A stretch of 64,000 bases of DNA from Oceanicella actignis (GTDB lineage: Bacteria > Pseudomonadota > Alphaproteobacteria > Rhodobacterales > Rhodobacteraceae): contig NZ_VNHJ01000001.1 in NCBI RefSeq assembly GCF_008124525.1, forward strand, positions 124,001 through 188,000, read 5' to 3'. The notes below the pieces were generated by a model. It worked only from the letters and a program-made list of their open reading frames with translations, was not told where the DNA came from and searched no databases. A program made the translations under genes and the position numbers. Shown in pieces: positions 28,213 to 37,179 of this stretch; the first letter of the stretch is position 1; each line of letters begins with the position of its first letter.

Positions 28213-28419
28213 ATGGCCAAGGGCACCGTCAAGTGGTTCAACTCGGAAAAGGGCTATGGGTTCATTCAGCCCGATGACGGCGGCAAGGATGTGTTCGTGC
28301 ACATCACCGCCGTGCAGGCCGCCGGCCTGGATGGTCTGAACGAAGGCCAGTCCCTCGACTTCGAGATGGTCCCGGGCCGCGACGGCCGCATGAGCGCGGG
28401 CAATCTGGTCGCTCACTGA
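28213..28419 (+). CDS. Cold shock protein, CspA family
   Basis: A 68-residue single cold shock domain. It starts AKGTVKWFNSEKGYGFI (RNP1 KGYGFI) and has RNP2 DVFVHI. It binds single-stranded RNA/DNA and acts as an RNA chaperone. The ATG at 28213 gives the canonical N-terminus and follows GGAGATCGACG; an upstream in-frame ATG at 28195 would add six atypical residues. A strong terminator follows at 28448, so it is monocistronic. Confidence 0.95.
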   Translation: MAKGTVKWFNSEKGYGFIQPDDGGKDVFVHITAVQAAGLDGLNEGQSLDFEMVPGRDGRMSAGNLVAH

Positions 28420-28447
28420 CGCGGCCCGCGCAAGGCCGCCCGCATTC

Positions 28448-28482
28448 GGGGCGCGCGATCCGGCTGGGTCGCGCGCCCCTTT
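28448..28482 (+). terminator. Rho-independent terminator of csp
   Basis: A perfect 11-bp stem (GGGGCGCGCGA with TCGCGCGCCCC, 10-base loop) is followed by TTTCGATT. It lies 28 bp after the csp stop. Confidence 0.75.
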
Positions 28483-28506
28483 CGATTCGCGCCGCGCGGC
28501 GCGGGC

Positions 28507-28968
28507 TCAGTCGAGGCCGACGGTCTCGCGCACGATCGAGTCGAGCAGCGCCTCGATCTCCTGCATCGGGCCGTCGGGCATGCGGCGGTAGCCGACATGC
28601 ACCCGTCCCGCCTCGCCATGCAGCTGGTAGGTGAAGATGCCGTAGGGGCAGAAGGCGAGGTTGCGCGCATCGGCCTCCATCACCTTGCGCGAAAGCGTGG
28701 CCGAGCAGAATTGCGTGACCTCGGCATGGTCGTAGACCTGCCGCTGCGCGCCGACGTCGCCCGCCGTGCGGTTGAGCATCGCGCCCACATGGCTGACGGC
28801 GTCGATCACGAAGCCGCGCCCCTCGATGGTCAGGCGCAGATCCTCGAGCACGTCTTCATAGGGCGCCTCGATCACATGTTCGACGATCAGCGCATCCCAC
28901 TCGGCGGCCTGCGCGACCCCCGGCAGGGCGAGCGCCGCGGCGGCGGCAAGGCGGGCGATGGCGTTCAT
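28507..28968 (-). CDS. Exported DUF302 protein
   Basis: A 153-residue protein with a signal peptide (ARLAAAAALALPGVAQA). The mature part has the DUF302 pattern: VIEAPYEDVLEDLRLTIEGR followed by AVSHVGAMLNR, then FCSATLSRKVMEADARNLAFCPY and a pair of Cys residues. The start at 28968 follows GGAGG by 7 bp. It sits just downstream of speE on the same strand (48 bp). The family is widespread in periplasms but its function is unknown. Confidence 0.75.
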   Translation of the reverse strand: MNAIARLAAAAALALPGVAQAAEWDALIVEHVIEAPYEDVLEDLRLTIEGRGFVIDAVSHVGAMLNRTAGDVGAQRQVYDHAEVTQFCSATLSRKVMEADARNLAFCPYGIFTYQLHGEAGRVHVGYRRMPDGPMQEIEALLDSIVRETVGLD

Positions 28969-29016
28969 GGCGGACCTCCGTTCGCAGGGGCGGTCCGCCA
29001 TGCTAGCACGTTCCCC

Positions 29017-29895
<879 letters not shown>

Positions 29896-30008
29896 GGCAT
29901 GGAACCTCCGTCGCTTCTCTTGGCGCGGTTCTAGCCGCGGCGCGGGCGCGAGGCGAGGGGAAATGCGCCGTGGGATGCGCCGTCTCGGGGGCGCCGGGGC
30001 CCGCCGCG

Positions 30009-30266
30009 TCAGTTCGCGCGCGAAATGGCGATGATCATCGCCAGGGCGGCCGCCGTCAGGCCCAGATAGGCGATGATGAGCGCCGCGTAGCCCCAGATCG
30101 CCGTGGCCAGGACGATGAGCAGCACGACGTTGGCCAGCGCCCAGAGCGGCGCGTCCTCGGCGCCGTGCATGGCGTCCTTCAGCATCCAGCCCAGCAGCGG
30201 CATGGCCATCAGTAGACGCAGGATCGGGCCGGGGCGGTCGTGATCGGCGTTGGCGGCAAGGGTCAT
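30009..30266 (-). CDS. Small two-TM protein between speD and speE
   Basis: An 85-residue protein with one moderately hydrophobic segment (ILRLLMAMPLLGWML) and a strong pair of membrane helices in the second half (LANVVLLIVLATAIWGYAALI and on to MIIAISRA). A good Shine-Dalgarno (AAAGGAGG, 5 bp) supports the start. It lies between speD and speE on the same strand, so a link to polyamine handling is possible. I do not recognise a family. Confidence 0.65.
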   Translation of the reverse strand: MTLAANADHDRPGPILRLLMAMPLLGWMLKDAMHGAEDAPLWALANVVLLIVLATAIWGYAALIIAYLGLTAAALAMIIAISRAN

Positions 30267-30435
30267 GTCGGCCTCCTTTTGGCGATGCGCGGCATTGGCG
30301 CATGTTTTCGCGAAGAAACGGTTGCCGCGCATATGTCGCCGGCGGCGCGTCAAGTCCACGCCCGGCGGCTGCGCCCCAAGGCCGCGCGGCGCGCCGCCGC
30401 GCGTCAAGCCGCCGCGGCCGGGGCCGGCAAGCGAA

Positions 30436-30463
30436 GGCGCCGCGCGGTTCCCCGCGCGGCGCC
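30436..30463 (-). terminator. Hairpin after speD
   Basis: A perfect 12-bp stem (GGCGCCGCGCGG with CCGCGCGGCGCC, TTCC loop) begins 23 bp after the speD stop. The following tract on the minus strand is only TTCGCTT. It may end speD transcripts or reduce read-through to the small membrane gene and speE. Confidence 0.5.
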
Positions 30464-30486
30464 CCATTCGCGTCGCGGCGGCCGGT

Positions 30487-30996
30487 TCAGTCGACCAGAC
30501 CTTCGCCGCGCAGCATCTCCTTCACGCGGACCTCGCCGGCGTTGAACGCCTTGCGCAGCACCTCGACCGAGCGCCAGGGCTCGGCGTCGCCGCACATGAA
30601 GACGTCGAAGGCGCCGTAGCCGACCTCGGGCCAGGTGTGGACCGAGATGTGGCTCTCGGCCAGCACCGCGACGCCGCTCACGCCCTGGGGGGTGAACTTG
30701 TGCGTGTGGATGTGCAGCAGCGTGGCGCCGCATTCCTCGACGCAGTCGCGGAACGCCTTCTGGATGCGCGCCTCGTCGTCCAGCCCCTCGGCGTCGATCA
30801 CCTCGATGATGAGGTGCGTGCCGGCGAAGACCTTGCCGTTGCGGCGGATGAAATGGTCCTCGCGGTCCGCGTCGAACACGGAGCGCTCACGGTCGTTGTC
30901 GGTGCAAACGGCCTTGCCGCCGCGGATCGCAGCTTCCTCGTGGGTGGCGCCTGTCTCCAGGTCCATCCCCAGTCGGAAGAGGTCGCCGTCCATCAT
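30487..30996 (-). CDS. speD: S-adenosylmethionine decarboxylase proenzyme
   Basis: A 169-residue pyruvoyl enzyme. Self-cleavage between E114 and S115 in LAESHISVHTWPE generates the pyruvoyl group; the His and Cys of the active site are visible in AESHIS and VFMCGD. Length sits between the short (about 120) and the E. coli (264) classes, with an N-terminal extension of about 50 residues. It provides decarboxylated SAM for SpeE. The ATG follows AGGGGAG. Confidence 0.92.
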   Translation of the reverse strand: MMDGDLFRLGMDLETGATHEEAAIRGGKAVCTDNDRERSVFDADREDHFIRRNGKVFAGTHLIIEVIDAEGLDDEARIQKAFRDCVEECGATLLHIHTHKFTPQGVSGVAVLAESHISVHTWPEVGYGAFDVFMCGDAEPWRSVEVLRKAFNAGEVRVKEMLRGEGLVD

Positions 30997-31125
30997 GACG
31001 ATCTCCCCTACCAGCAGATGAAGTCCCAGCGGTCCCTTAGCGCCCCCCCGGATGATCCGAAGTTGGGATCGGTGACCCTGTGGCGGGGGACATAGCGATT
31101 CGTGGCGACTCGATCAATCCTTATC

Positions 31126-31175
31126 CGGGCGCCGGGCCGGATTTTTCGCGCGGGCGCCGGGCCGAATTTTCCGCG
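31126..31175. repeat. Tandem 25-bp direct repeat
   Basis: Two adjacent 25-bp copies (31126-31150 and 31151-31175) match at 23 positions. Each has CGGGCGCCGGGCCG followed by an A/T run and CGCG. A third, partial copy of the first six bases follows. They lie between the speD start and the end of the DMT transporter gene, in a 205-bp gap with no gene. Confidence 0.6.
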
Positions 31176-31201
31176 CGGGCGTTCGGGCGGGCGGGGCGCG
31201 C

Positions 31202-32158
31202 TCAGTCGGCGGGCATGGCCCTGGGCTCGCGCCGGGCGCGGCGCAGGCGCGCCTCGCGCTGGGCGATGTAGAGCGTCGCGCCCACGATCACGGCGCCGCC
31301 GGCGACGGTGGCCGCGTCGGGGATCTCGGAGAACATCAGATAGCCCGCGCCCCCGATCAGGACGAGGCGCAGATACGCCACCACCCCGACCACGCTGGCC
31401 TCGCCATGCCGGTAGGCCTGGATGTCGGCGACGCCGCGCGCCGCGCCCGCCGCCACCAGCGTCGCCAGCGCCGCCCAGGCCGCGCCGCCTTCGGGCAGGC
31501 GCCAGACCGGCAGCGCCGCCGGCAAGGCCACCAGCGCCGTCGCCGCCACGGACGAGACATAGGTCGAGACCGGCCCGTCCGCCTGCGCAAGCCCCCGCGC
31601 GGTCGACAGCGCCGAGGCGAACAGCAGCGACGAGCCCAGCGCCACCAGCATGGCCGGCTCGGGCGCGGCGAAGCCCGGCCGCAGGATGATGAGCGCGCCG
31701 GCGAAGCCCGTCAGCACCGCCGCCCAGCGGCGCGGGCCCACGCGCTCGCCGTTCACGGGGCCGGCCAGCAGCGTCGCGAAGATCGGCGCGGTGAAGAACA
31801 GCACCGTCGAGGTCGCCAGCGGCAGATGCGCGATGGCGTAGAAGCCCATCTGGGTCGAGACGGCGATCATCAGCCCGCGCGCCGCGTGCATCCAGGGGCG
31901 CGAGAAGCGCAGCCGGGCGCGAAAGGCCGGCAGCGCCAGAAGCGGCGCGATCAGCGCCAGCGTCACGCCCGCGCGCAGGAACACGATCATGCGGCTGTCG
32001 ATGTCCTCTGACAGCGCGCGCACCGCGACGGTCATGGCGCTGGCCGCGGCGACCGAGAACAGCATCCACGCCACGCCGCGCAGATTGTCGGCGCCTTGCG
32101 CGGCTTCCCCGGCTGCGGGGCGCGGCGGCGCGTCGGGCTTGGCGGCGGGGCGAGGCAT
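31202..32158 (-). CDS. EamA/DMT-family transporter
   Basis: A 318-residue inner-membrane protein with about 10 TM helices in two EamA repeats (first repeat about 25-160, second about 165-300). Family signs are MLFSVAAASAMTVAVRALS, STQMGFYAIAHLPLATSTVLFFTAPIF and the mirrored second half ending GAVIVGATLYIAQRE. Such carriers export amino acids, nucleotides or drugs. The N-terminal 30 residues are a Pro/Ala-rich cytosolic stretch. Substrate unknown. Confidence 0.82.
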   Translation of the reverse strand: MPRPAAKPDAPPRPAAGEAAQGADNLRGVAWMLFSVAAASAMTVAVRALSEDIDSRMIVFLRAGVTLALIAPLLALPAFRARLRFSRPWMHAARGLMIAVSTQMGFYAIAHLPLATSTVLFFTAPIFATLLAGPVNGERVGPRRWAAVLTGFAGALIILRPGFAAPEPAMLVALGSSLLFASALSTARGLAQADGPVSTYVSSVAATALVALPAALPVWRLPEGGAAWAALATLVAAGAARGVADIQAYRHGEASVVGVVAYLRLVLIGGAGYLMFSEIPDAATVAGGAVIVGATLYIAQREARLRRARREPRAMPAD

Positions 32159-32606
32159 GGCGCGTCCTGTCTACGAGCCCTGGCCGGCCGCGGCGGCCCG
32201 CGGCGCCTGCGCAAGGCGGCCGCTCAGCCATGCCGCCCCGCGCCGCGCCGGTCAAGTGGCGGCCATCGTCGCGGGGCGCGCCTGCCGCCGGAGATGGGGC
32301 GCGAAGGCGCGTCGTGCGCGCGGATGCGCGGGGCGGATGGCCGGGCCGGGCGCGGCGGGCGTGCGCTCGGGCGAACCGGCGCCTGCGGGGCGCAAGCCCG
32401 GCGCTTCGGCGGTCGGGGGGCTGCCGGCGACGCCGGGCGCGGGGCGCGGCTCTTGTCGGGCGGGCGGGGCGGGCGCGTGCCGCGGCGACGGCCGGCAAGG
32501 CGGGCGGGAGCGCGCTCGGGAAGGCGCGGGGGGTTGCATCGCGAGGGGCGCGGGGCGATCTGTAGGGCGCATGGGGCGGGGCGCCCCCCGCGCGCAGGAG
32601 GCGTTC
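32159..32606. other. 448-bp intergenic region
   Basis: This GC-rich stretch separates the divergent DMT transporter and TPR protein genes and must hold both promoters. I see no convincing -35/-10 pair, repeat or RNA gene in it. Open frames crossing it lack ribosome sites and family features. Confidence 0.45.
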
Positions 32607-33437
32607 ATGATCCGCGACATCGCTTTTCGCCTGGTCCTGGCCGGCGCCGCGGCGCTGGCGGCCGCGCCCGGCGGCGCGCGGGCCAATCCCTGGCTCGAAC
32701 GCTGCTTCGACCCCGAGGCCGCCCCCGCCGCGCTGGCCGAGAACTGCCGGCGCGCGGTCGAGGCGGGCGGGCTTTCGGCGCGGCGTCAGGCGATGGCCTG
32801 GACCAACATGGGCGTCGGGCTGGCCGAGCTGGGCCGCCATGGCGACGCCATCGCCGCCTTCGACGCGGCCGAGCGCGCCGATCCGGGCTATGCGGGGCTT
32901 TACGTCAACCGGGCCATCTCCAACGAAGCGCGCGGGCGCGTGCGCGACGCGCTGGCCGATTTCGCCCGTGCGCTCGAGCTGGCGCCGGGCGACCGCACGG
33001 CGCTGATGGGGCGCGGCGCGATGCTGCTGCGGCGCGGCGTGGCCGATCGCGCGCTCGAGGACTTCCGCGCCGTGCTGGCCCGCGATCCGGCGGATGCGGA
33101 TGCGCGCTTCAATGCGGGCCTTGCGCTGGCGGCTCTGGGCAAGGCGGACGAGGCCGAGGCCGCCTTCTCGCGCGTCATCGCCGATGCACCGGGCGACGCG
33201 GATGCGTGGCTCGAGCGCGGGCGCGTGCGCGCCCTGCGCGATCCGCGGGCGGCGCTGGCCGATTTCGGCCGCGCCATCGCCCTGGCCCCGGAACGCCCCG
33301 CAGGGTGGCTGGCGCGCGCCGCGCTGCGCGAGCGGCTGGGCGACGACGAAGGCGCCCTTGCCGACTGGCGCCGCGCCTTCGAGCTGGGCGCGCAGGACCC
33401 CGCCTTGCTCGAGCGCATCCGGCGCCTTGGCGGCTGA
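32607..33437 (+). CDS. Exported tetratricopeptide-repeat protein
   Basis: A 276-residue protein with a signal peptide ending GGARA. The mature part has about five to six TPR units from residue 55 on (for example AWTNMGVGLAELGRHGDA, then LYVNRAISNEARGRVRDALA, ARFNAGLALAALGKADEAE and AWLERGRVRALRDPRAALA). TPR arrays mediate protein-protein contacts. The ATG follows CAGGAGG by 6 bp. A convergent cyclase gene starts its stop 15 bp away. Partner unknown. Confidence 0.8.
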   Translation: MIRDIAFRLVLAGAAALAAAPGGARANPWLERCFDPEAAPAALAENCRRAVEAGGLSARRQAMAWTNMGVGLAELGRHGDAIAAFDAAERADPGYAGLYVNRAISNEARGRVRDALADFARALELAPGDRTALMGRGAMLLRRGVADRALEDFRAVLARDPADADARFNAGLALAALGKADEAEAAFSRVIADAPGDADAWLERGRVRALRDPRAALADFGRAIALAPERPAGWLARAALRERLGDDEGALADWRRAFELGAQDPALLERIRRLGG

Positions 33438-33452
33438 GCGGGCGCGCGCCGC

Positions 33453-34706
33453 TCAGCCCGCCAGCGGGCGCGGCGCGGCGGCGCCTTCGGCCTCGACCTC
33501 GGCCGCGCGCACGAAGATCTCGATCGGGTCGGCGAAGTCGCGCAGCCGGTGCAGCCCGGCGCTGCGCCAATGGCCGGGCTCGACGGCGGCGATCTCGCGC
33601 GTCACCAGAACCGAGCGCCCCAGCGTCTTGCTCAGCTCGTCCATGCGCGAGACCTGGTTCACCACCGGCCCGATGGCCGAGAAGGTCAGCCGAGTGGGCA
33701 CGCCGATGTTGCCGAACATGATCTCGCCCTCGGCCATGGCGACCGAGAAGCGCACATCCTCGGTTAGCCCCATGGCGGCGCGCTGGGGGCGACGCTCTTC
33801 GCGCATCTGCAGCGCGCGCTCCATGGCGCGCGTGGCCGCGCGCGCCGCGTCGGGGCCGCCGGTCTCGCCGCGCAGGGGAAAGATCGCCAGGACGGCGTCG
33901 CCGATGAAGTCGAGGATCTCGCCGCCCTCGTCGATGACCATCTGCGCCGTGCAGTCGTAGTAGCATTTGAGCAGGTCCAGATACACGTCCGGCGCCAGCG
34001 TGTTGGACAGCCGCGTCGAATCGCGCAGGTCCGAATACCAGACCACGGCGCGGATGCGCTCGCCCGCGCCGCGCCGCACCAGCCCCTCCATCACCTGCCG
34101 CGCGGCGGTGGCGCCCAGATAGGCGGTGGCCAGGTTGACCATGACCCGCTTCTGGATCGAGGCGTGGCAGGCGACGGCGAAGATGCGCTGGATGCGGCTG
34201 AGCGCGTCGATGTCCGCGTCGCTGAACCCGCCCTCGCGGCGCGTCGCCCAGCTGGCCATGATGCCGCTTTCGCCGCCGCGATAGTTCTCGACCTCGGCGA
34301 TCTGGAAGGCGGTCGAGGTCATGAGGTAGTCGGTGAAGCCCTGCTCGCGCAGCTCGTTCAGAACCGGAAAGTCCAGCATCGTCTCGGGGCCCATCAGCCG
34401 CCGGCGCAGGCGGTCCAGCCCGTGGATCAGCACGTGGTGGAAGGGGCTGGCCTCGAAGGCGGCCGAGGGTTGCGTCTCGTGCAGGTATTGCAGCAGCTCG
34501 GCGCCCTCGCCAAGGCGCCAGTAGATCTGCTCGGCCTGGAACAGCGGATGCAGCGTGGGCCAGGACAGCGCCGCGCGCTCGAGCGGGACGCCGATCGCGT
34601 GCAGGCGCACGCACAGCGCGCCGAACAGGTCGAGAATGTCGGGATCGTGAAGCGCCTCGTCGATGAGCCAGCTCTCGATCTCGGCGATCAGGGGGCCATG
34701 GGTCAT
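33453..34706 (-). CDS. Class III adenylate/guanylate cyclase
   Basis: A 417-residue cytosolic protein. The catalytic domain covers about residues 218-400: metal-binding D226 in VVWYSDLRDSTR and D270 in ILDFIGDAVLAIF, and the transition-state Asn/Arg in GPVVNQVSR. The N-terminal 200 residues form an unrecognised, probably sensory, domain without TM helices. The start at 34706 gives THGPLIAEIESWL; an earlier ATG at 34748 would add 14 residues. It would produce cAMP (or cGMP). It diverges from the sulfotransferase gene. Confidence 0.85.
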   Translation of the reverse strand: MTHGPLIAEIESWLIDEALHDPDILDLFGALCVRLHAIGVPLERAALSWPTLHPLFQAEQIYWRLGEGAELLQYLHETQPSAAFEASPFHHVLIHGLDRLRRRLMGPETMLDFPVLNELREQGFTDYLMTSTAFQIAEVENYRGGESGIMASWATRREGGFSDADIDALSRIQRIFAVACHASIQKRVMVNLATAYLGATAARQVMEGLVRRGAGERIRAVVWYSDLRDSTRLSNTLAPDVYLDLLKCYYDCTAQMVIDEGGEILDFIGDAVLAIFPLRGETGGPDAARAATRAMERALQMREERRPQRAAMGLTEDVRFSVAMAEGEIMFGNIGVPTRLTFSAIGPVVNQVSRMDELSKTLGRSVLVTREIAAVEPGHWRSAGLHRLRDFADPIEIFVRAAEVEAEGAAAPRPLAG

Positions 34707-34816
34707 GCGCGCAGGATAGTTGCGCGCGGCGGCCGGGCCAAGCGCCATGATTGACGCGCGCCGCCGCGCGGGCGATTTTCGCGCATGGCGCGCGCGCGTC
34801 GGGCGCGGAGGAGCGA

Positions 34817-35653
34817 ATGGGACCGGATTTCATCTGCATCGGCGGGCAACGCTGCGGCACGACCTGGCTTTACCACGCCCTGCGCTGCGCGCCGGGCATA
34901 TGGACCCCGCCGGTCAAGGAGCTGCACCATTTCGACGTCGGCGCCCAGGGCGTCGAGGTCTGGCCCTATCGCTACCGCCGCCATCTGCGCAGCCGCGCGG
35001 CCCATTACGCGGGCCGCCTTGCCGGGCGGCGCGACGCGATCGTCGATCCGCTGTGGGATGCGCGCTATTTCCTCGGCCGCCGCTCGGACGACTGGTATGC
35101 GGGGCTGTTCGCCCGCGCGCGCGCCCGCGGCCAGGTGGCGGGCGAGATCACGCCCGCCTATTCCATCCTGCCCGAGGCGACGGTGGCGCGGGTGGCGGCG
35201 CGCTTTCCCGACGCGAAGATCCTGCTGATCCTGCGCGACCCGCTGGCGCGCGCCTGGTCGAACGCCATGCGCGAGCCGGGCCTCGACCCGCGCGACGAAC
35301 AGGCCGTCATCGCTCATCTGCGCAGCCCCGGCTGCGTGGCGCGTTCGGACTGGCCGGCCATCGTGGCGCGCTGGCGGCGGCATTTCCCGCGCTCGCGCAT
35401 GCTTCTGGCGGCCTTCGAGCAGATCCGCGAGGACCGGCGCGCCTTTCTGGCCCGCATCGGCGCCTTTCTGGGCGCGTCGATTCCCGATCCGGGGGTCGAG
35501 CGCGACCGGCGCAAGACCGGGGCCAGCACCTGGCGGCGCGGGCCCCCGCCGGCGCATGTGGTCGAGGCGGTGCGCGACATCTACGACCCGATCGCCGAGG
35601 CCAGCGCCGAGCTGATGCGCGAGGCGCGGGCCGAGGTGCGAATCAAACCTTGA
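34817..35653 (+). CDS. PAPS-dependent sulfotransferase
   Basis: A 278-residue enzyme of the sulfotransferase family that moves sulfate from PAPS. The 5'-phosphosulfate loop is IGGQRCGTTWLYHAL (from residue 7) and the 3'-phosphate site is ILLILRDPLARAWSNAM. The start at 34817 follows GGAGGAG and places the P-loop at the N-terminus as usual. The acceptor cannot be told; bacterial members act on polysaccharides, lipids or small molecules. No PAPS-synthesis genes are nearby. Confidence 0.82.
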   Translation: MGPDFICIGGQRCGTTWLYHALRCAPGIWTPPVKELHHFDVGAQGVEVWPYRYRRHLRSRAAHYAGRLAGRRDAIVDPLWDARYFLGRRSDDWYAGLFARARARGQVAGEITPAYSILPEATVARVAARFPDAKILLILRDPLARAWSNAMREPGLDPRDEQAVIAHLRSPGCVARSDWPAIVARWRRHFPRSRMLLAAFEQIREDRRAFLARIGAFLGASIPDPGVERDRRKTGASTWRRGPPPAHVVEAVRDIYDPIAEASAELMREARAEVRIKP

Positions 35654-35977
35654 CGAAAGGTTTCCGCGCGGGTCAGGCGCTTGATCGAAAAGAACCATGA
35701 GCGCCCGCGCCGCCGCCGGCTTGCGCGCCCGGCGCGGCGCGGCCCCGGACGGCGGCGGGCGCGCCCGCGCGGGGGCGCAAGGCCTTGAACCCGCCCGGAA
35801 TTTCCCCCTGCGGTTGCGGGCGGGCGGCGCCGGGCGCCGGGGTTGGTTAAAGATCGTGGTTGATTTTCATCGTCTTGCGCCCTGAACTGAGGGGGCCGCG
35901 GCATGATGTGCGCCGCGGCGAGTGGCTTTGGCGTTCGGCGCATGTTGCGCCGTCAGCAACCAGGAACGCGTGGCGTG
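35654..35977. other. 324-bp region upstream of metalloprotease
   Basis: No gene is apparent. The last 150 bp are richer in A/T (for example GGTTGGTTAAAGATCGTGGTTG near 35845, then TTGATT) and probably contain the promoter of the metalloprotease gene, but no confident pair of hexamers can be named. Confidence 0.4.
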
Positions 35978-36919
35978 ATGACGATGAACAGGACCCTTGC
36001 GGCGCCTCTGCGCCGCGCGGTCGGGGCGGCGGTTGTGGCCGCCTGCGCCGCCATGGCGGCCCCCGCCGGGGCAAGCAACATCCTTCCCGAAGAGATCGAC
36101 GCTCACAGCCATGAGGACGGCATCTTCCGCGTCGTCGAGGCCGCCGGCGCGCAGCCCGCCGTCCTGCCCGCCTACGAGGCCGCCGGCATCGTCACGCGCG
36201 AGAGCGAGGTCGACGCCATCTTCGGCCAGCAGAGCGTGACCGACCTTCTGGGCGAGCCCATCGACATCCGCTTCGGCGACGTGGTGCAGATCGAGGCGCC
36301 GGACCTGCTGCGGGTGACGACCAAGACGGAGCTGGACCAGCTTTTCGGCCTGACCGATCCGCTCTACAGCCGCGACGGCAGCGCGAACCCGGTGGTCAGC
36401 CTGTATTTCGTCGACGCGATCGACTATTGCGGCGGCTACGCGGTCAACATCGTCGGCTGCGGGCAGACGCCGGGCAACCAGCTGGCGGTGGAGAAGGGCT
36501 ACATGAGCTCGGGCTACGGCGCCGAGCTGCTGGCGCACGAGCTGGGCCATGCGCTGGGCCTCTACCACCCCGACGATTCGCCCTATTCGGTCGCCAGCGG
36601 AAACCTGATGGACCCGACGCTGAACGGCGACACCTCGCTCGACACGCTGCAGGTGGCGCAGTTCATGGGCATGGGATTCTTCGAGCGCTTCGGCCCCAGC
36701 CCGCTGATCCAGCGGGACGCGGCCGGGTGGTTCGTGGCGATCACGCCTTACCTGATCGTCGATCAGCCGCTCGTGATCGACCCGCTTTCGGGGGGCGACG
36801 GCACGGCGGCCACCTCGTCGGTGCCGCTGCCGGGGTCGGGGGCGATGATGGCCGCGGCGCTGCTGATCGCGGCCGGCGCCGCGCTGCGGCGCAGGAACGC
36901 CGCGGCGCGCCCGGCCTGA
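35978..36919 (+). CDS. Exosortase-sorted metzincin-type metalloprotease
   Basis: A 313-residue exported protein. A signal peptide ends near AAPAGAS (about 32). The zinc motif HELGHALGLYH (residues about 187-197) has the HExxHxxGxxH pattern of metzincins, and GNLMDPT about 15 residues later is a Met-turn candidate. The C-terminus SSVPLPGSG followed by a hydrophobic helix and LRRRNAAARPA is a VPLPA-CTERM sorting signal. So it should be a secreted, surface-processed protease. A Cys pair (DYCGG and VGCGQ) may form a disulfide. Start chosen at 35978 after AGGAACG; ATG 35984 is an alternative. Confidence 0.82.
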   Translation: MTMNRTLAAPLRRAVGAAVVAACAAMAAPAGASNILPEEIDAHSHEDGIFRVVEAAGAQPAVLPAYEAAGIVTRESEVDAIFGQQSVTDLLGEPIDIRFGDVVQIEAPDLLRVTTKTELDQLFGLTDPLYSRDGSANPVVSLYFVDAIDYCGGYAVNIVGCGQTPGNQLAVEKGYMSSGYGAELLAHELGHALGLYHPDDSPYSVASGNLMDPTLNGDTSLDTLQVAQFMGMGFFERFGPSPLIQRDAAGWFVAITPYLIVDQPLVIDPLSGGDGTAATSSVPLPGSGAMMAAALLIAAGAALRRRNAAARPA

Positions 36920-37179
36920 GCGGGCGCCGCGGGCTCTGGAAGGGCGCCCGAGGGGCGCGCGCCGCGTCCTGACATCCGCGCCGAGGCGACGGGGCCTGCG
37001 CGGCGGGGGCGGGTCGGCGACTTCGACAAGGGGCCGCCGGGCCCTTGGGCCGGGCGCCGCCAGCGCTTTCCCGTCGATCGTCCGGCCACCATCCATCGCT
37101 CCGTCGCTCCGTCGCGCCGCCGCGCGCCGACGGGAACCCGCGCGCGGCCTGCCGGGGCGGCGCCCCGCGTCAGTCGGCG

